From NCBI RefSeq assembly GCF_014858005.1, contig NZ_JACYOT010000004.1, positions 186,001-250,000 of the forward strand: DNA of 64,000 nucleotides. The letters are read 5' to 3'. The position numbers and the translations under genes were made by a program. The notes under the pieces are model-generated. The model made no database searches. It was not told where the DNA came from and was given only the letters and a program-made list of their open reading frames with translations. This stretch comes from Propioniciclava soli. GTDB taxonomy: Bacteria; Actinomycetota; Actinomycetes; Propionibacteriales; Propionibacteriaceae. Shown one piece after another: positions 36,395 to 44,609 of the stretch. Position 1 is the stretch's first letter, and each line of letters begins with the position of its first letter.

Positions 36395-38784
36395 TGCAGG
36401 TCATCCGCCCGGGCGGCGAGCGTGCGGCCGCGAGCACGACGTCCGGCCGCACCCTGTCGCAGACGCTCACGCTGTTGCGGCCCGGCGTGGACGACCTCGT
36501 GGACGCCGCGTTCGGCCTCGCCCTGGGGCTCGTCGCCTTCCTGGGGCTGGCCACCACGTTCAGCTCGGGCCGCTACCTCGCCGTCGCCGCGCTCGCGTTG
36601 CTGCTCGGCACCGCCCTCGCCCACCTCACGAACCGGCTGCGGTGGCCGTGGCCCGTCGCGTTCGGCCTGGCCCTGGTCACGAACTACCTGCTGGGTGGGG
36701 CGGTGGCGCTGCGTGAGGATCTGGTGGCCGGCGTCCTGCCGTCACCGGCCACGATCGCCGGCCTGACCACGCTGCCTGTCACCGGCTGGAAGGACCTGCT
36801 CACCACGGTGCCGCCCGTGGCTGGCGACGGGCCGTACGTCGTGCTGGTGTGGGTGAGCGGGCTGGTTGCCGGCGTGGCCGGGTATCTGCTGGCGCGGCGT
36901 TCCAGCGCCCCCGGGGCCGCGCTGGTGGTGCCGGTCGCCCTGCTGGCACTGGTCATTCTCGTCGGCACGTTCGAGGGCGCGAACCGCGGCCTCGTGGGCG
37001 TGGGCGCGACCGTGCTCGGCTTCGCCTGGCTCGTCGTGCGCGAGCGCCGGCGCCGCACGTTGGCCAGCACCGGCATGGCGCGCACCACCCGGTGGGTGAG
37101 CGCGGCGCTGCTGCTGGCGGTGGCGGTCGCCGGTGGCGTCGGCGTCGCGGCGCTGCTGCCCGGGCCGCACCAGACGCCGCGCGTGGTGCTGCGGACCTAC
37201 GTGCAGCCGCCGTTGGACGTCGAGAAGTTCCCCTCCCCGCTCGCCGGCTTCCGCAAGTATTCCTCCGACGGGCAGCGCCTGTACGACGAGCCGCTGCTCC
37301 GGGTGGCGGGTGCGGCGCCGGGCTCGCTGGTGCGCATGGCGGTGCTGGACGACTACGCCGGCACGGTGTGGAGCGCCTCGGGCGGCGCGCCGGGCGACCC
37401 GCGCAGCGGGTTCCGTCGCATCGGCTCGGTGATCCCGGGCGCACCGGACCGGCCGACGAACACCGTGCTCATCACGGTGCTGGCCGGGTACGCCGCCACG
37501 AGCGACCTCAACGTGTGGCTGCCCGCCGCCGGCCCGGCCACCGACATCCAGTTCGCCGGAGAGAACGCGCGCGACCACCGGGCCTCGGTGCGCTACAACA
37601 TCGGCACCGGCCAGGGGGTCGTGCCCGACCGGTTGAAGGAGGGCGACGAGATCTCGGTCACGTCGGTCGCCCTGCCCACCGATCTGGACGGCCTGCCCGC
37701 CCCCGAGGGGCCCGTCGTCGTCCCACCGGCCTTCACCGACGCGATGGCCCCGGCGGCGGACCGGATCGGGGCGGCCGCCGGCGACCCCTGGTCTCGGGCC
37801 ACCGAGATCGCCCGGGTGCTGCGCACCGACGGCTTCTGGAGCAACGGCACCCGGGCGGGGGAGCAGCAGTACCTGCCGGGCCACGGGCTCGGGCGGCTCG
37901 GCACCTTCACCACCGAGTTGGTGGGCAGCGACGAGCACTACGCCGCCAGCTACGCCCTCATGCTCAACGCCCTGGGCTACCCCGCCCGCGTCGTGCTGGG
38001 CGGCGCGGTGGGCGAGGACGAGATCATCCGCGGCCGCGACGTCCGCGCGTGGGTGGAGGTCAGCCTCGCCGGCCGCGGCTGGGTGACGGTACCCACCGAG
38101 ACGTTCACGCCGAGCCGCGACAAGCAGCCGAACACCACACCGCCCCGCACCACCGACCAGAGCCCGGCCGTCAACGTGCCGCCGCCGGCGCCGGTGCAGC
38201 CGCCCGGTTCGTTCGACTCGCTGTTCAACACCGGCGCGCCGGGCGACCTGCTGGAGCGACCCGACCTGCCCTACGACTGGCTCGGGTTGGTCGTCGCGGT
38301 GCTCCGGGTCGTCGGGCCACCGCTCGCGGTGATCCTGGCGTTCGCGATCGCCGTCCTCGGGTTGAAGGCCTGGCGGCGGCACCGCCGCCGCACCCGGGGC
38401 GCCGAGTCGACCCGCGTCGTCGGCGGCTGGATGGAGTACGTCGACCGGGCGCGCGATCTCGGCGCCACCGTGCCGGCGCAGGCCACGCGGCTGCAGCAAG
38501 CCAGCGCCGTGGGCTCGCCGGAGGCCGTCGCCCTGGCGCAGGGTGCGGACCGGGTCGTGTTCGGCTCGGCCGAACCGGACGCCGACGCGACGGCGGGCTA
38601 CTGGGAGGATGTGATGGCCTCCCGCGCCGCCGCCGTGGCCGGGCTGCCCTGGTGGCGCCGGTGGGCCACCGCGCTCAACCCCCGCTCGCTCGTCCCGCTC
38701 GCCCAGGAGGCGCGGGCCCGCCGCGTTCGCACGTCCCCGTCCGCTCCTGCCCCTGAGACCCCGCCCACCGGGAGGCGTCCGTGA
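36394..38784 (+). CDS. TgpA-like transglutaminase-fold membrane protein, catalytic triad missing
   Basis: 796 aa. Five to six N-terminal helices (about residues 30-270), an extracytoplasmic transglutaminase-like domain (about 280-600), a Pro-rich linker, one more helix near residue 640 and a cytoplasmic tail. The topology is that of TgpA/DUF3488 proteins. In the motif GSDEHYAASYALML the nucleophilic Cys is Asp513, in RDVRAWVEV the His position is Arg551, and in GWVTVPTE the Asp position is Pro567. It is therefore probably not an enzyme but a binding or scaffold protein. ATG 36394 overlaps the DUF58 stop; GTG 36391 is an alternative start. Confidence 0.88.
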   Translation: MQVIRPGGERAAASTTSGRTLSQTLTLLRPGVDDLVDAAFGLALGLVAFLGLATTFSSGRYLAVAALALLLGTALAHLTNRLRWPWPVAFGLALVTNYLLGGAVALREDLVAGVLPSPATIAGLTTLPVTGWKDLLTTVPPVAGDGPYVVLVWVSGLVAGVAGYLLARRSSAPGAALVVPVALLALVILVGTFEGANRGLVGVGATVLGFAWLVVRERRRRTLASTGMARTTRWVSAALLLAVAVAGGVGVAALLPGPHQTPRVVLRTYVQPPLDVEKFPSPLAGFRKYSSDGQRLYDEPLLRVAGAAPGSLVRMAVLDDYAGTVWSASGGAPGDPRSGFRRIGSVIPGAPDRPTNTVLITVLAGYAATSDLNVWLPAAGPATDIQFAGENARDHRASVRYNIGTGQGVVPDRLKEGDEISVTSVALPTDLDGLPAPEGPVVVPPAFTDAMAPAADRIGAAAGDPWSRATEIARVLRTDGFWSNGTRAGEQQYLPGHGLGRLGTFTTELVGSDEHYAASYALMLNALGYPARVVLGGAVGEDEIIRGRDVRAWVEVSLAGRGWVTVPTETFTPSRDKQPNTTPPRTTDQSPAVNVPPPAPVQPPGSFDSLFNTGAPGDLLERPDLPYDWLGLVVAVLRVVGPPLAVILAFAIAVLGLKAWRRHRRRTRGAESTRVVGGWMEYVDRARDLGATVPAQATRLQQASAVGSPEAVALAQGADRVVFGSAEPDADATAGYWEDVMASRAAAVAGLPWWRRWATALNPRSLVPLAQEARARRVRTSPSAPAPETPPTGRRP

Positions 38785-41700
38785 AGCTCCGCCTGCAGCT
38801 CGACCGCGGCACCACCGACCCCGTCGACGTGGCCCTCACCTGCGACAGCACCGCCACGGTGCACGATGTCGCCGAGTTCCTGGCCGTGGCCGATCCGGCG
38901 ACCCCCGAGGGTGCCGTGCCACCCGCGGACCTGACGCTCTCGCTGGGCGGTGCCCGGGGGCGTGGCCTCGACCCGAGCCTGCCCATCGTCGACAGTGGCC
39001 TGCTTTCCGGCCAACGGGTGTCGCTGACCCGGGCGGGGGACCAGTTCGTCGCCGAGCGCAGCGCGCCGGCGGCGGTGCTCCGGGTGGTGGCGGGGCCGGA
39101 CGCCGGCCGCGACCACCCGCTCCACACCGGATCCAACGTCGTGGGTCGCGGACGGGGCTGCCAGGTGCGGTTGTCGGACCCGATGGTGTCACGCCAGCAC
39201 GTGCGGCTGAACGTCAGCGACGTCGTCGAGGTCGCCGATCTCGGCTCGGCGAACGGCATGGCCGTCAACGACGCCCCCGCCGTCCGGGAACACCTGCGCA
39301 CGGGTGATCGGGTGAGCGTCGGCGACACCGACTTCGTGGTGCGCCTGCTGCGCAACGAGGCAGCCGAGGGGCGGGCCGAGGGCAGCGCCGTGCCGTTCAT
39401 CCGCTCCCCGCGCCTGGTGAAGATCTTTCCGGGGGACAAGTTCGAGGCCCCCGAGCCACCCGAGCGGCCGCGTCCGGACCACTTCCCCCTCGCGATGGTG
39501 CTCGTGCCGCTGCTGATGGGTGCCGTGCTCTTCGCCGTGACCCAGACGTGGATCACCGTCATCTTCATCATGATGATGCCGCTGATGATGATCGCGCACT
39601 GGCTGGAGACGCGCGCCTCCGGGCGGCGGGACCACCGGGAGGCGCTGCGGCTCTTCCGCTTCGACATCGCCACCCTGCGTCACGACGTCGGGCAGGCGAA
39701 CCAGCGCGAGATCATGAGCCGGCGGCTGGAGAATCCCTCGGCCGGCGAATGCGTCGCGGCGGCGTCCGACCGCAGCCCGCTGCTGTGGTCGCGCCGGACC
39801 GACTCACCCGGCTGGGCCGAACTGCGCGTGGGTACAGGGACGGTGCCGCACCGCAGCGTCATCGAGATGCCGAGCGCGAAGAAGGCGCCGCGCGAGCTGT
39901 TCAACGAGCTGGGCGCGGCGCTCGAACCGGTGCGCGAGGTCCACGACGTGCCGGTCATCGTCCAGCCCGCCCAGGAAGGCGGCGTCGGCGTCGCCGGCCC
40001 CCGGCCGGTCGCGGCGGCGCTGGCCCGCGCGCTCGTCGTCCAGGCCGCGGCGCTGCACTCCCCGGAGGAACTGGCGATCGGCGTGGTGGCGTCGGCGCGC
40101 ACCGCGCCCGACTGGGACTGGCTGAAGTGGCTGCCGCACACCGACGGCCCGCGCAGCCCGGTCGACGTTCCCCACCTGGCGGCCACCGACGGCGGGGCCA
40201 CGCAGCTCGTGTCGGCCCTGACCGAGCTCGCCGCCGGCCGGGCGACCGACAAGAACCTCCGCTCGGTCGCGATCAAGACGCCGGTGTTCGTGCTCGTCGT
40301 CGAGCACGACGCCCCCGTGGAGTTCGCCCGGTTGACCGAGCTCGCCGAGAAGGGGTGGCAGCAGGGCGTCCACGTGGTGTGGGTCGCGCCCGAGGTCGCG
40401 CAGCTGCCGGCGGCGTGCCGGACGTTCGTGGACGTCACCGACGCCCCGAGCGGCGACGTCGGCTACCTGCGGACCGGGGACCTGGTGGCGCCGGTGCGGC
40501 TGGAGACCGTCGAGGCGGACGCCGCCGCGTCCTTCGCGCGGGGGCTGGCGCCGGTGGAGGACATCACGGGGCTGTCGGAGGACAGCTCCGACCTGCCGCG
40601 CAGCACGGCGTGGCTGAACTTGGTCGGCACCGGTCTGGGGGACGAACCGTCGTTCGTCGTCGAGCGGTGGCTGGAGAACCGGTCGGTGTTCTCGGGGCCG
40701 TACGCCCCCGCCGTCCTGCCGCGCAAGCCAGCGCAGCTGCGGGCCACGCTCGGCGTCAACGCCGGCGGGTTGCACCAGCTCGACCTGCGCGCCGACGGGC
40801 CGCACGCCCTGGTGGGCGGCACCACCGGTTCGGGCAAGTCGGAGCTGCTGCAGACGTGGATCCTGGGCATGGCGGCGTCCAACAGCCCCGAGCGACTGAC
40901 GTTCCTGCTCGTGGACTACAAGGGCGGCTCGGCCTTCGCCGAGTGCAACGACCTGCCGCACACCGTGGGGTTGGTGACCGACCTGAACTCCAACGGCGTC
41001 CGCCGGGCGCTCACCTCGCTGGCCGCTGAGCTGCGCCACCGCGAGGAGGTGCTGCACCGGTACGCGGCGAAGGATCTGGTCACCCTCGAGAAGACCCACC
41101 CGGCGGCGGCCCCGCCCAGCCTGGTGATCATCGTCGACGAGTTCGCCGCGCTGGTGCAGGAGGTGCCCGATTTCGTGGACGGCGTCGTCAACGTGGCCCA
41201 GCGGGGGCGCTCCCTGGGGTTGCACCTGATTCTCGCGACGCAGCGCCCCGCGGGCGTCATCAAGGGCAACCTGCTGGCCAACACCAACCTGCGCGTGGCG
41301 CTGCGGGTGGCGGACATCGACGACTCCACCGACGTCCTCGGCATCCCCAATGCCGCCTACTTCGACCAGGACACCCCCGGCCGGGCCATCTCGAAGACAG
41401 GGCCGGGCCGCTTCATCACGTTCCAGACCGGCTACGTGGGTGGGCACACCGGCCAGGTGGTCGCGGCCCCCGACATCGCGGTGCGTGAGCTGGGGTTCTC
41501 CCGGTCCGTGCCGTGGGAGCGGCCGTTCAGCGCGGACGAACCCCTCGACGAGCCGGGCACCCACGACCTGGGGCCCAACGACATCGCGCGCATCGTCGAC
41601 ACCATCACCGCTGCCCACGAGCGCGCCGAGCTGCCGGCGCCCCGCAAGCCGTGGCTGCCCGATCTGCTGCCGCACTACGCGCTGGGCTCCCTGCCGAGCC

Positions 41701-43199
41701 GGCGCCGGGACGACGCCCTGGTGTTCGGCATCGCCGACGACGCGGACGCCCAGGCCCAGCCGACGATCGCCTTCCACCCCGACGTGGAGGGCAACATGGC
41801 GGTGTTCGGGGCGTCGGGCTCCGGCAAGTCGACGCTGCTGCGGACGCTGGCCATCGCGGCGGGATACACCGTGCGGGGTGGGCCCTGCCACGTCTACGGG
41901 CTCGACTTCGGTTCGCGCGGCCTGGCGATGCTGGAGGACCTGCCACACGTGGGCAGCATCATCGTCGGCTCCGACGAGGAGCGGGTGCAGCGCCTCGTCA
42001 CCTGGCTGCGGGACGTGTGCGAGGACCGCGCGGCGCGGTTCGCGGCGGTGAACGCCTCGACCATCACGGAGTACCGCCGCCTGGCGGACGCCCCCGAGGA
42101 GCCGCGCATCCTGGTGCTGCTCGACAACGTCGGCGCGATGCGCAACGCCTACGAGGTGTCCAGCAACGCATGGGTGTTCGACACGCTGATCCAGGTGGCC
42201 GGGGACGGCCGGCCGTTGGGCGTCCACCTGCTCGTGACTGCCGACCGGCTCAACTCGGTGCCGACCGCGCTGGCCGCGGCGATCCAGAGCCGCGTCGTGC
42301 TGCGGATGGCCGACGTGAACGACTACGGCTTCGTCGGCGTCCCCCACGACATCCTCACGCCCGACTCGCCCCCGGGGCGGGGCATCTACGCCGACCGGGA
42401 GATCCAAGTCGCGTTGCTGGGGGACAGTCCCGACGTGGTGGCCCAGGCCGAGGCGGCCCGCGGGTTCCGGGTGTCCATGGAGCGCGCGGGCGTGACGCCG
42501 GCACCGGCGATCCGGCGGCTGCCGGAGCAGGTGTGGTTCGGCGAGCTCCCGGCCGAGGAGGACGGCCGTCCCGTCCTGGGCGTGCGCAGCGACGACCTGG
42601 GCACCTGGACGTTCGAACCCACCGGCTCGTTCATCGTGTCGGGTCCGCCCGGATCGGGGCGCACGACGGCGGTCCGGTCGCTGGTGCGGGCCCTGCGGCG
42701 GCGCGATCCCGCCTGGCGGACGGTGCTGCTCACCGGGCGCCGCGTCGGCCTCGCGCAGGGCGAGAACTGGACGCACGCGGCGGTCGGGACCGAGAAGGTC
42801 GAGGAGATGGCCACCCAGCTGATGGACGACCTGCGCGAGCTGGAGGCGTCCGGCGCAGGGTCGCCGCTGAAGCTGGTGCTCGTGCTCGAGGCGGTGGACG
42901 AGCTGGCGAACTCCGACGCCGAGTCCACGCTGTCGGAGTTGGTGGCGCTGGCGCTGGCCAACGACGTGTTCGTGGTGAGCGAGGGGGAGGTGTCGGCCCT
43001 GGGCGGCAGCTACGGGCTGATGGCGGCGGTGAAGGTGTCGCGGCGCGGCCTCGCCCTGCAGCCCGACTCCGGGGATGGTCAACTCGTCTACCGCACCGAC
43101 TTCCCCATGCGGGCGCGCAGCTCCCAGTTCCCGGCGGGTCGCGGCTTCCTCGTCGCCCTGGGCCGCACCGAGCTGGGTCAGGTCGCGGTGCCGGACTGA
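38781..43199 (+). CDS. FtsK/SpoIIIE-type ATPase, EssC/EccC-like, of a type VII-like secretion system
   Basis: 1472 aa. The first 90 residues look ubiquitin-like (TVHDVAEFL, VDSGLLSGQRVSL). Residues about 95-190 are an intact FHA domain (GRGRGCQ, VSRQH, GSANGM). Two membrane helices lie at about 235-275. Three ATPase domains follow: D1 Walker A GGTTGSGKSE with K686 and Walker B VIIVDEFAAL; D2 GASGSGKST with K1016 but Walker B LLDNVGAM; D3 GPPGSGRTT with R1294 in place of Lys. FHA at the N-terminus is EssC-like. It should power export of WXG100 proteins; no EccB, EccD, EccE or mycosin is encoded nearby. GTG start overlaps the previous stop. Confidence 0.92.
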   Translation: MKLRLQLDRGTTDPVDVALTCDSTATVHDVAEFLAVADPATPEGAVPPADLTLSLGGARGRGLDPSLPIVDSGLLSGQRVSLTRAGDQFVAERSAPAAVLRVVAGPDAGRDHPLHTGSNVVGRGRGCQVRLSDPMVSRQHVRLNVSDVVEVADLGSANGMAVNDAPAVREHLRTGDRVSVGDTDFVVRLLRNEAAEGRAEGSAVPFIRSPRLVKIFPGDKFEAPEPPERPRPDHFPLAMVLVPLLMGAVLFAVTQTWITVIFIMMMPLMMIAHWLETRASGRRDHREALRLFRFDIATLRHDVGQANQREIMSRRLENPSAGECVAAASDRSPLLWSRRTDSPGWAELRVGTGTVPHRSVIEMPSAKKAPRELFNELGAALEPVREVHDVPVIVQPAQEGGVGVAGPRPVAAALARALVVQAAALHSPEELAIGVVASARTAPDWDWLKWLPHTDGPRSPVDVPHLAATDGGATQLVSALTELAAGRATDKNLRSVAIKTPVFVLVVEHDAPVEFARLTELAEKGWQQGVHVVWVAPEVAQLPAACRTFVDVTDAPSGDVGYLRTGDLVAPVRLETVEADAAASFARGLAPVEDITGLSEDSSDLPRSTAWLNLVGTGLGDEPSFVVERWLENRSVFSGPYAPAVLPRKPAQLRATLGVNAGGLHQLDLRADGPHALVGGTTGSGKSELLQTWILGMAASNSPERLTFLLVDYKGGSAFAECNDLPHTVGLVTDLNSNGVRRALTSLAAELRHREEVLHRYAAKDLVTLEKTHPAAAPPSLVIIVDEFAALVQEVPDFVDGVVNVAQRGRSLGLHLILATQRPAGVIKGNLLANTNLRVALRVADIDDSTDVLGIPNAAYFDQDTPGRAISKTGPGRFITFQTGYVGGHTGQVVAAPDIAVRELGFSRSVPWERPFSADEPLDEPGTHDLGPNDIARIVDTITAAHERAELPAPRKPWLPDLLPHYALGSLPSRRRDDALVFGIADDADAQAQPTIAFHPDVEGNMAVFGASGSGKSTLLRTLAIAAGYTVRGGPCHVYGLDFGSRGLAMLEDLPHVGSIIVGSDEERVQRLVTWLRDVCEDRAARFAAVNASTITEYRRLADAPEEPRILVLLDNVGAMRNAYEVSSNAWVFDTLIQVAGDGRPLGVHLLVTADRLNSVPTALAAAIQSRVVLRMADVNDYGFVGVPHDILTPDSPPGRGIYADREIQVALLGDSPDVVAQAEAARGFRVSMERAGVTPAPAIRRLPEQVWFGELPAEEDGRPVLGVRSDDLGTWTFEPTGSFIVSGPPGSGRTTAVRSLVRALRRRDPAWRTVLLTGRRVGLAQGENWTHAAVGTEKVEEMATQLMDDLRELEASGAGSPLKLVLVLEAVDELANSDAESTLSELVALALANDVFVVSEGEVSALGGSYGLMAAVKVSRRGLALQPDSGDGQLVYRTDFPMRARSSQFPAGRGFLVALGRTELGQVAVPD

Positions 43200-43511
43200 G
43201 CCGGGCCGGGGTGGTGGCTCCCGGACGGGGCCGTGCCGCCCGCGTCCGGCTTGCAGTGGCAAGGCCGCCTCCCTGGCGTTGACGCGACCTCCCTGCCGTT
43301 GACGCTGCCTCCCTGTCGTTGCAGCCGCCCCCCTGTTCGATTCCTACGACCCTGACGTTGCAGCGCTAGGGCGCTGCGTTCCGGTCAGGGAAGCGTGCCT
43401 AACGGCAGGGAGGACGTCCGAACGGCAGGGGGGCGGCCTCCCTTGCTCGGCCAGGTGGACGCCGTCGCCCGCGCACGTCTGCCCGCGGGCCCGCTTGGTC
43501 TGTGCGCCACA
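43200..43511. other. Gene-free spacer holding a repeat array
   Basis: 312 bp between the ATPase gene and the DoxX-like gene. The first 60 bp are plain GC-rich sequence; 43265-43440 is a periodic inverted-repeat array described separately. No good ORF, promoter or RNA gene was recognised in the rest. Confidence 0.8.
43265..43440. repeat. 20-bp periodic repeat array with mirror-image halves
   Basis: Left half: CCCTGnCGTT cores start at 43271, 43291, 43311, 43331 (degenerate) and 43350. Right half: the reverse complement AACGnCAGGG starts at 43401 and 43421, with a degenerate copy at 43381. Spacing is 20 bp throughout (one gap of 19). Between the halves lies a hairpin GCAGCGC-tagg-GCGCTGC (43360-43377). 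Extended units read CCTCCCTGnCGTTGACG. It could be a terminator, a binding array or a folded RNA. Confidence 0.85.
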
Positions 43512-44099
43512 ATGGCGCCCATGTCAACATCGCATTCCGCGCCAGGTGGGGCCTCGGACGCCGACCTTACTGCCGCCAGCCCGGGCCCTCCCGTGTCCGA
43601 GGGCACAGGCCGCCCCGCCCGTGGGGGAGCCGTCCCGGCCCGGGGTGACGCGCCCCCGGCTCGTCGGGGCGTGGGCGAGGTCCTGCGCCACATCGGCCGA
43701 TGGGCGCTCGGCCTGTCGCTGCTGAATGCCGGGATTGGGCACCTGACACACCTGCGGCAGGAGTTCCAGGCGCAGGTCCCGCCGTGGCTCCCGCTCGATC
43801 CCGATTTCGTGGTCGTGGCGTCGGGCGTGGTCGAGATCCTCCTCGGTGTCGCCCTCGTGCTCGCGCCCCGGCGCTTCCGGCCAGCGCTCGGCTGGATCGT
43901 GGCCGTCTTCTTCGTCGCAGTCTTCCCCGGCAACATCTCCCAGTACGTGACGCAGACGGACGGCTTCGGCCTCGACACCGACCAGGCGCGTCTCATCCGG
44001 TTGTTCTTCCAACCGCTGCTCGTCCTCTGGGCCCTGTGGTCCACCGGTGCCTGGCGGGACCGGCGTCGTCTCTGGGGCCAGGTGCGCGGCCGGAACTGA
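43512..44099 (+). CDS. DoxX-like membrane protein
   Basis: 195 aa. About 55 N-terminal residues are disordered and Ala/Pro/Gly-rich; then four membrane helices carry DoxX-family features (ALGLSLLNAGIGHL, FVVVASGVVEILLGVALV, FPGNISQYV). The family is linked to redox or thiosulfate metabolism in some bacteria, but its role here is unknown. Start is uncertain between ATG 43512 and ATG 43521, as no ribosome site is clear; GTG 43670 next to the first helix is also possible. It lies between the ATPase and WXG100 genes without obvious connection to either. Confidence 0.7.
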   Translation: MAPMSTSHSAPGGASDADLTAASPGPPVSEGTGRPARGGAVPARGDAPPARRGVGEVLRHIGRWALGLSLLNAGIGHLTHLRQEFQAQVPPWLPLDPDFVVVASGVVEILLGVALVLAPRRFRPALGWIVAVFFVAVFPGNISQYVTQTDGFGLDTDQARLIRLFFQPLLVLWALWSTGAWRDRRRLWGQVRGRN

Positions 44100-44113
44100 G
44101 CGGTCGCTGGCCG

Positions 44114-44130
44114 GGGGAGTGCTCCCCATG
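44114..44130. promoter_or_regulatory. Palindrome GGGGAGTGCTCCCC upstream of the WXG100 gene
   Basis: 6-bp arms around TG, followed by ATG. It matches 23076-23092 at 16 of 17 positions. It ends 24 bp before the TAGGTT -10, while the other copy ends 34 bp before its -10, a difference of one helical turn. It also lies 15 bp after the DoxX stop and could be that gene's terminator. Confidence 0.55.
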
Positions 44131-44151
44131 GCGCGATCGGCGAACCCCTCG

Positions 44152-44157
44152 TAGGTT
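44152..44157 (+). promoter_or_regulatory. -10 box of the WXG100 gene
   Basis: TAGGTT, giving a start near 44164 and a leader of about 77 nt; GAAGGGAGA at 44229-44237 is the ribosome site. No clear -35. Confidence 0.45.
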
Positions 44158-44240
44158 GAATTCATCGAAGCGACACCGGGTCGCGATCGAGATACAGAAC
44201 CAGAGGCTCCTGCGGGGGCCGACAGACGAAGGGAGACACC

Positions 44241-44507
44241 ATGTCGGGCATGGTCGGAATGGACATTGCTGGCGTTCGTGCGCTGTCGAAGCTGATGCTC
44301 AGCAAGGCGGACGAGATCGACAACGCCGCCAAGGCGATCACCAAGCAGCTCAACTCCGTGAAGTGGGTTGGCAACGACGCGCAGCGGTTCCGCAACGACT
44401 GGAACGGGCGGCTGACGAGCAACATCCGCACGGTGACCGATGCGCTGCGCACGGCGGGCAAGCAGGCCTCCCGCGACGCCGACGAGCAGGAGAAGGCCTC
44501 CTCCTGA
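44241..44507 (+). CDS. WXG100-family protein (ESAT-6-like)
   Basis: 88-aa helical hairpin protein. The WxG turn is WVG in SVKWVGNDAQRF near residue 42, with long amphipathic helices before and after it; no Cys and no signal peptide. WXG100 proteins are the small dimeric substrates and partners of type VII secretion ATPases. The C-terminus (DADEQEKASS) lacks a clear YxxxD/E export motif, although it ends in an acidic stretch. It is expressed alone between its own promoter and a strong terminator, about 1 kb after the FtsK/EssC-like gene. Confidence 0.92.
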   Translation: MSGMVGMDIAGVRALSKLMLSKADEIDNAAKAITKQLNSVKWVGNDAQRFRNDWNGRLTSNIRTVTDALRTAGKQASRDADEQEKASS

Positions 44508-44555
44508 AGCTGAGCCGACGAGCCGCACCGAGCCGGCGCGGCACCACTGCTCACC

Positions 44556-44589
44556 CGAACGCCCCGGTCCACCTGGACCGGGGCGTTCG
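44556..44589. terminator. Bidirectional intrinsic terminator after WXG100
   Basis: Perfect 15-bp stem (44556-44570 with 44575-44589), loop acct, followed by CCGGTTTG. It lies between the convergent WXG100 and VOC genes and can serve both. Confidence 0.88.
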
Positions 44590-44609
44590 CCGGTTTGCGG
44601 GCCCGGAAG

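Noticed and set aside
39804-43262. 1152-codon minus-strand ORF
   Set aside because: Antisense shadow of the FtsK/EssC-like ATPase, which has clear Walker and FHA motifs.
43265-43440. CRISPR array
   Set aside because: The units are about 20 bp with no unique spacers, they reverse orientation in the middle, and no cas gene is near.
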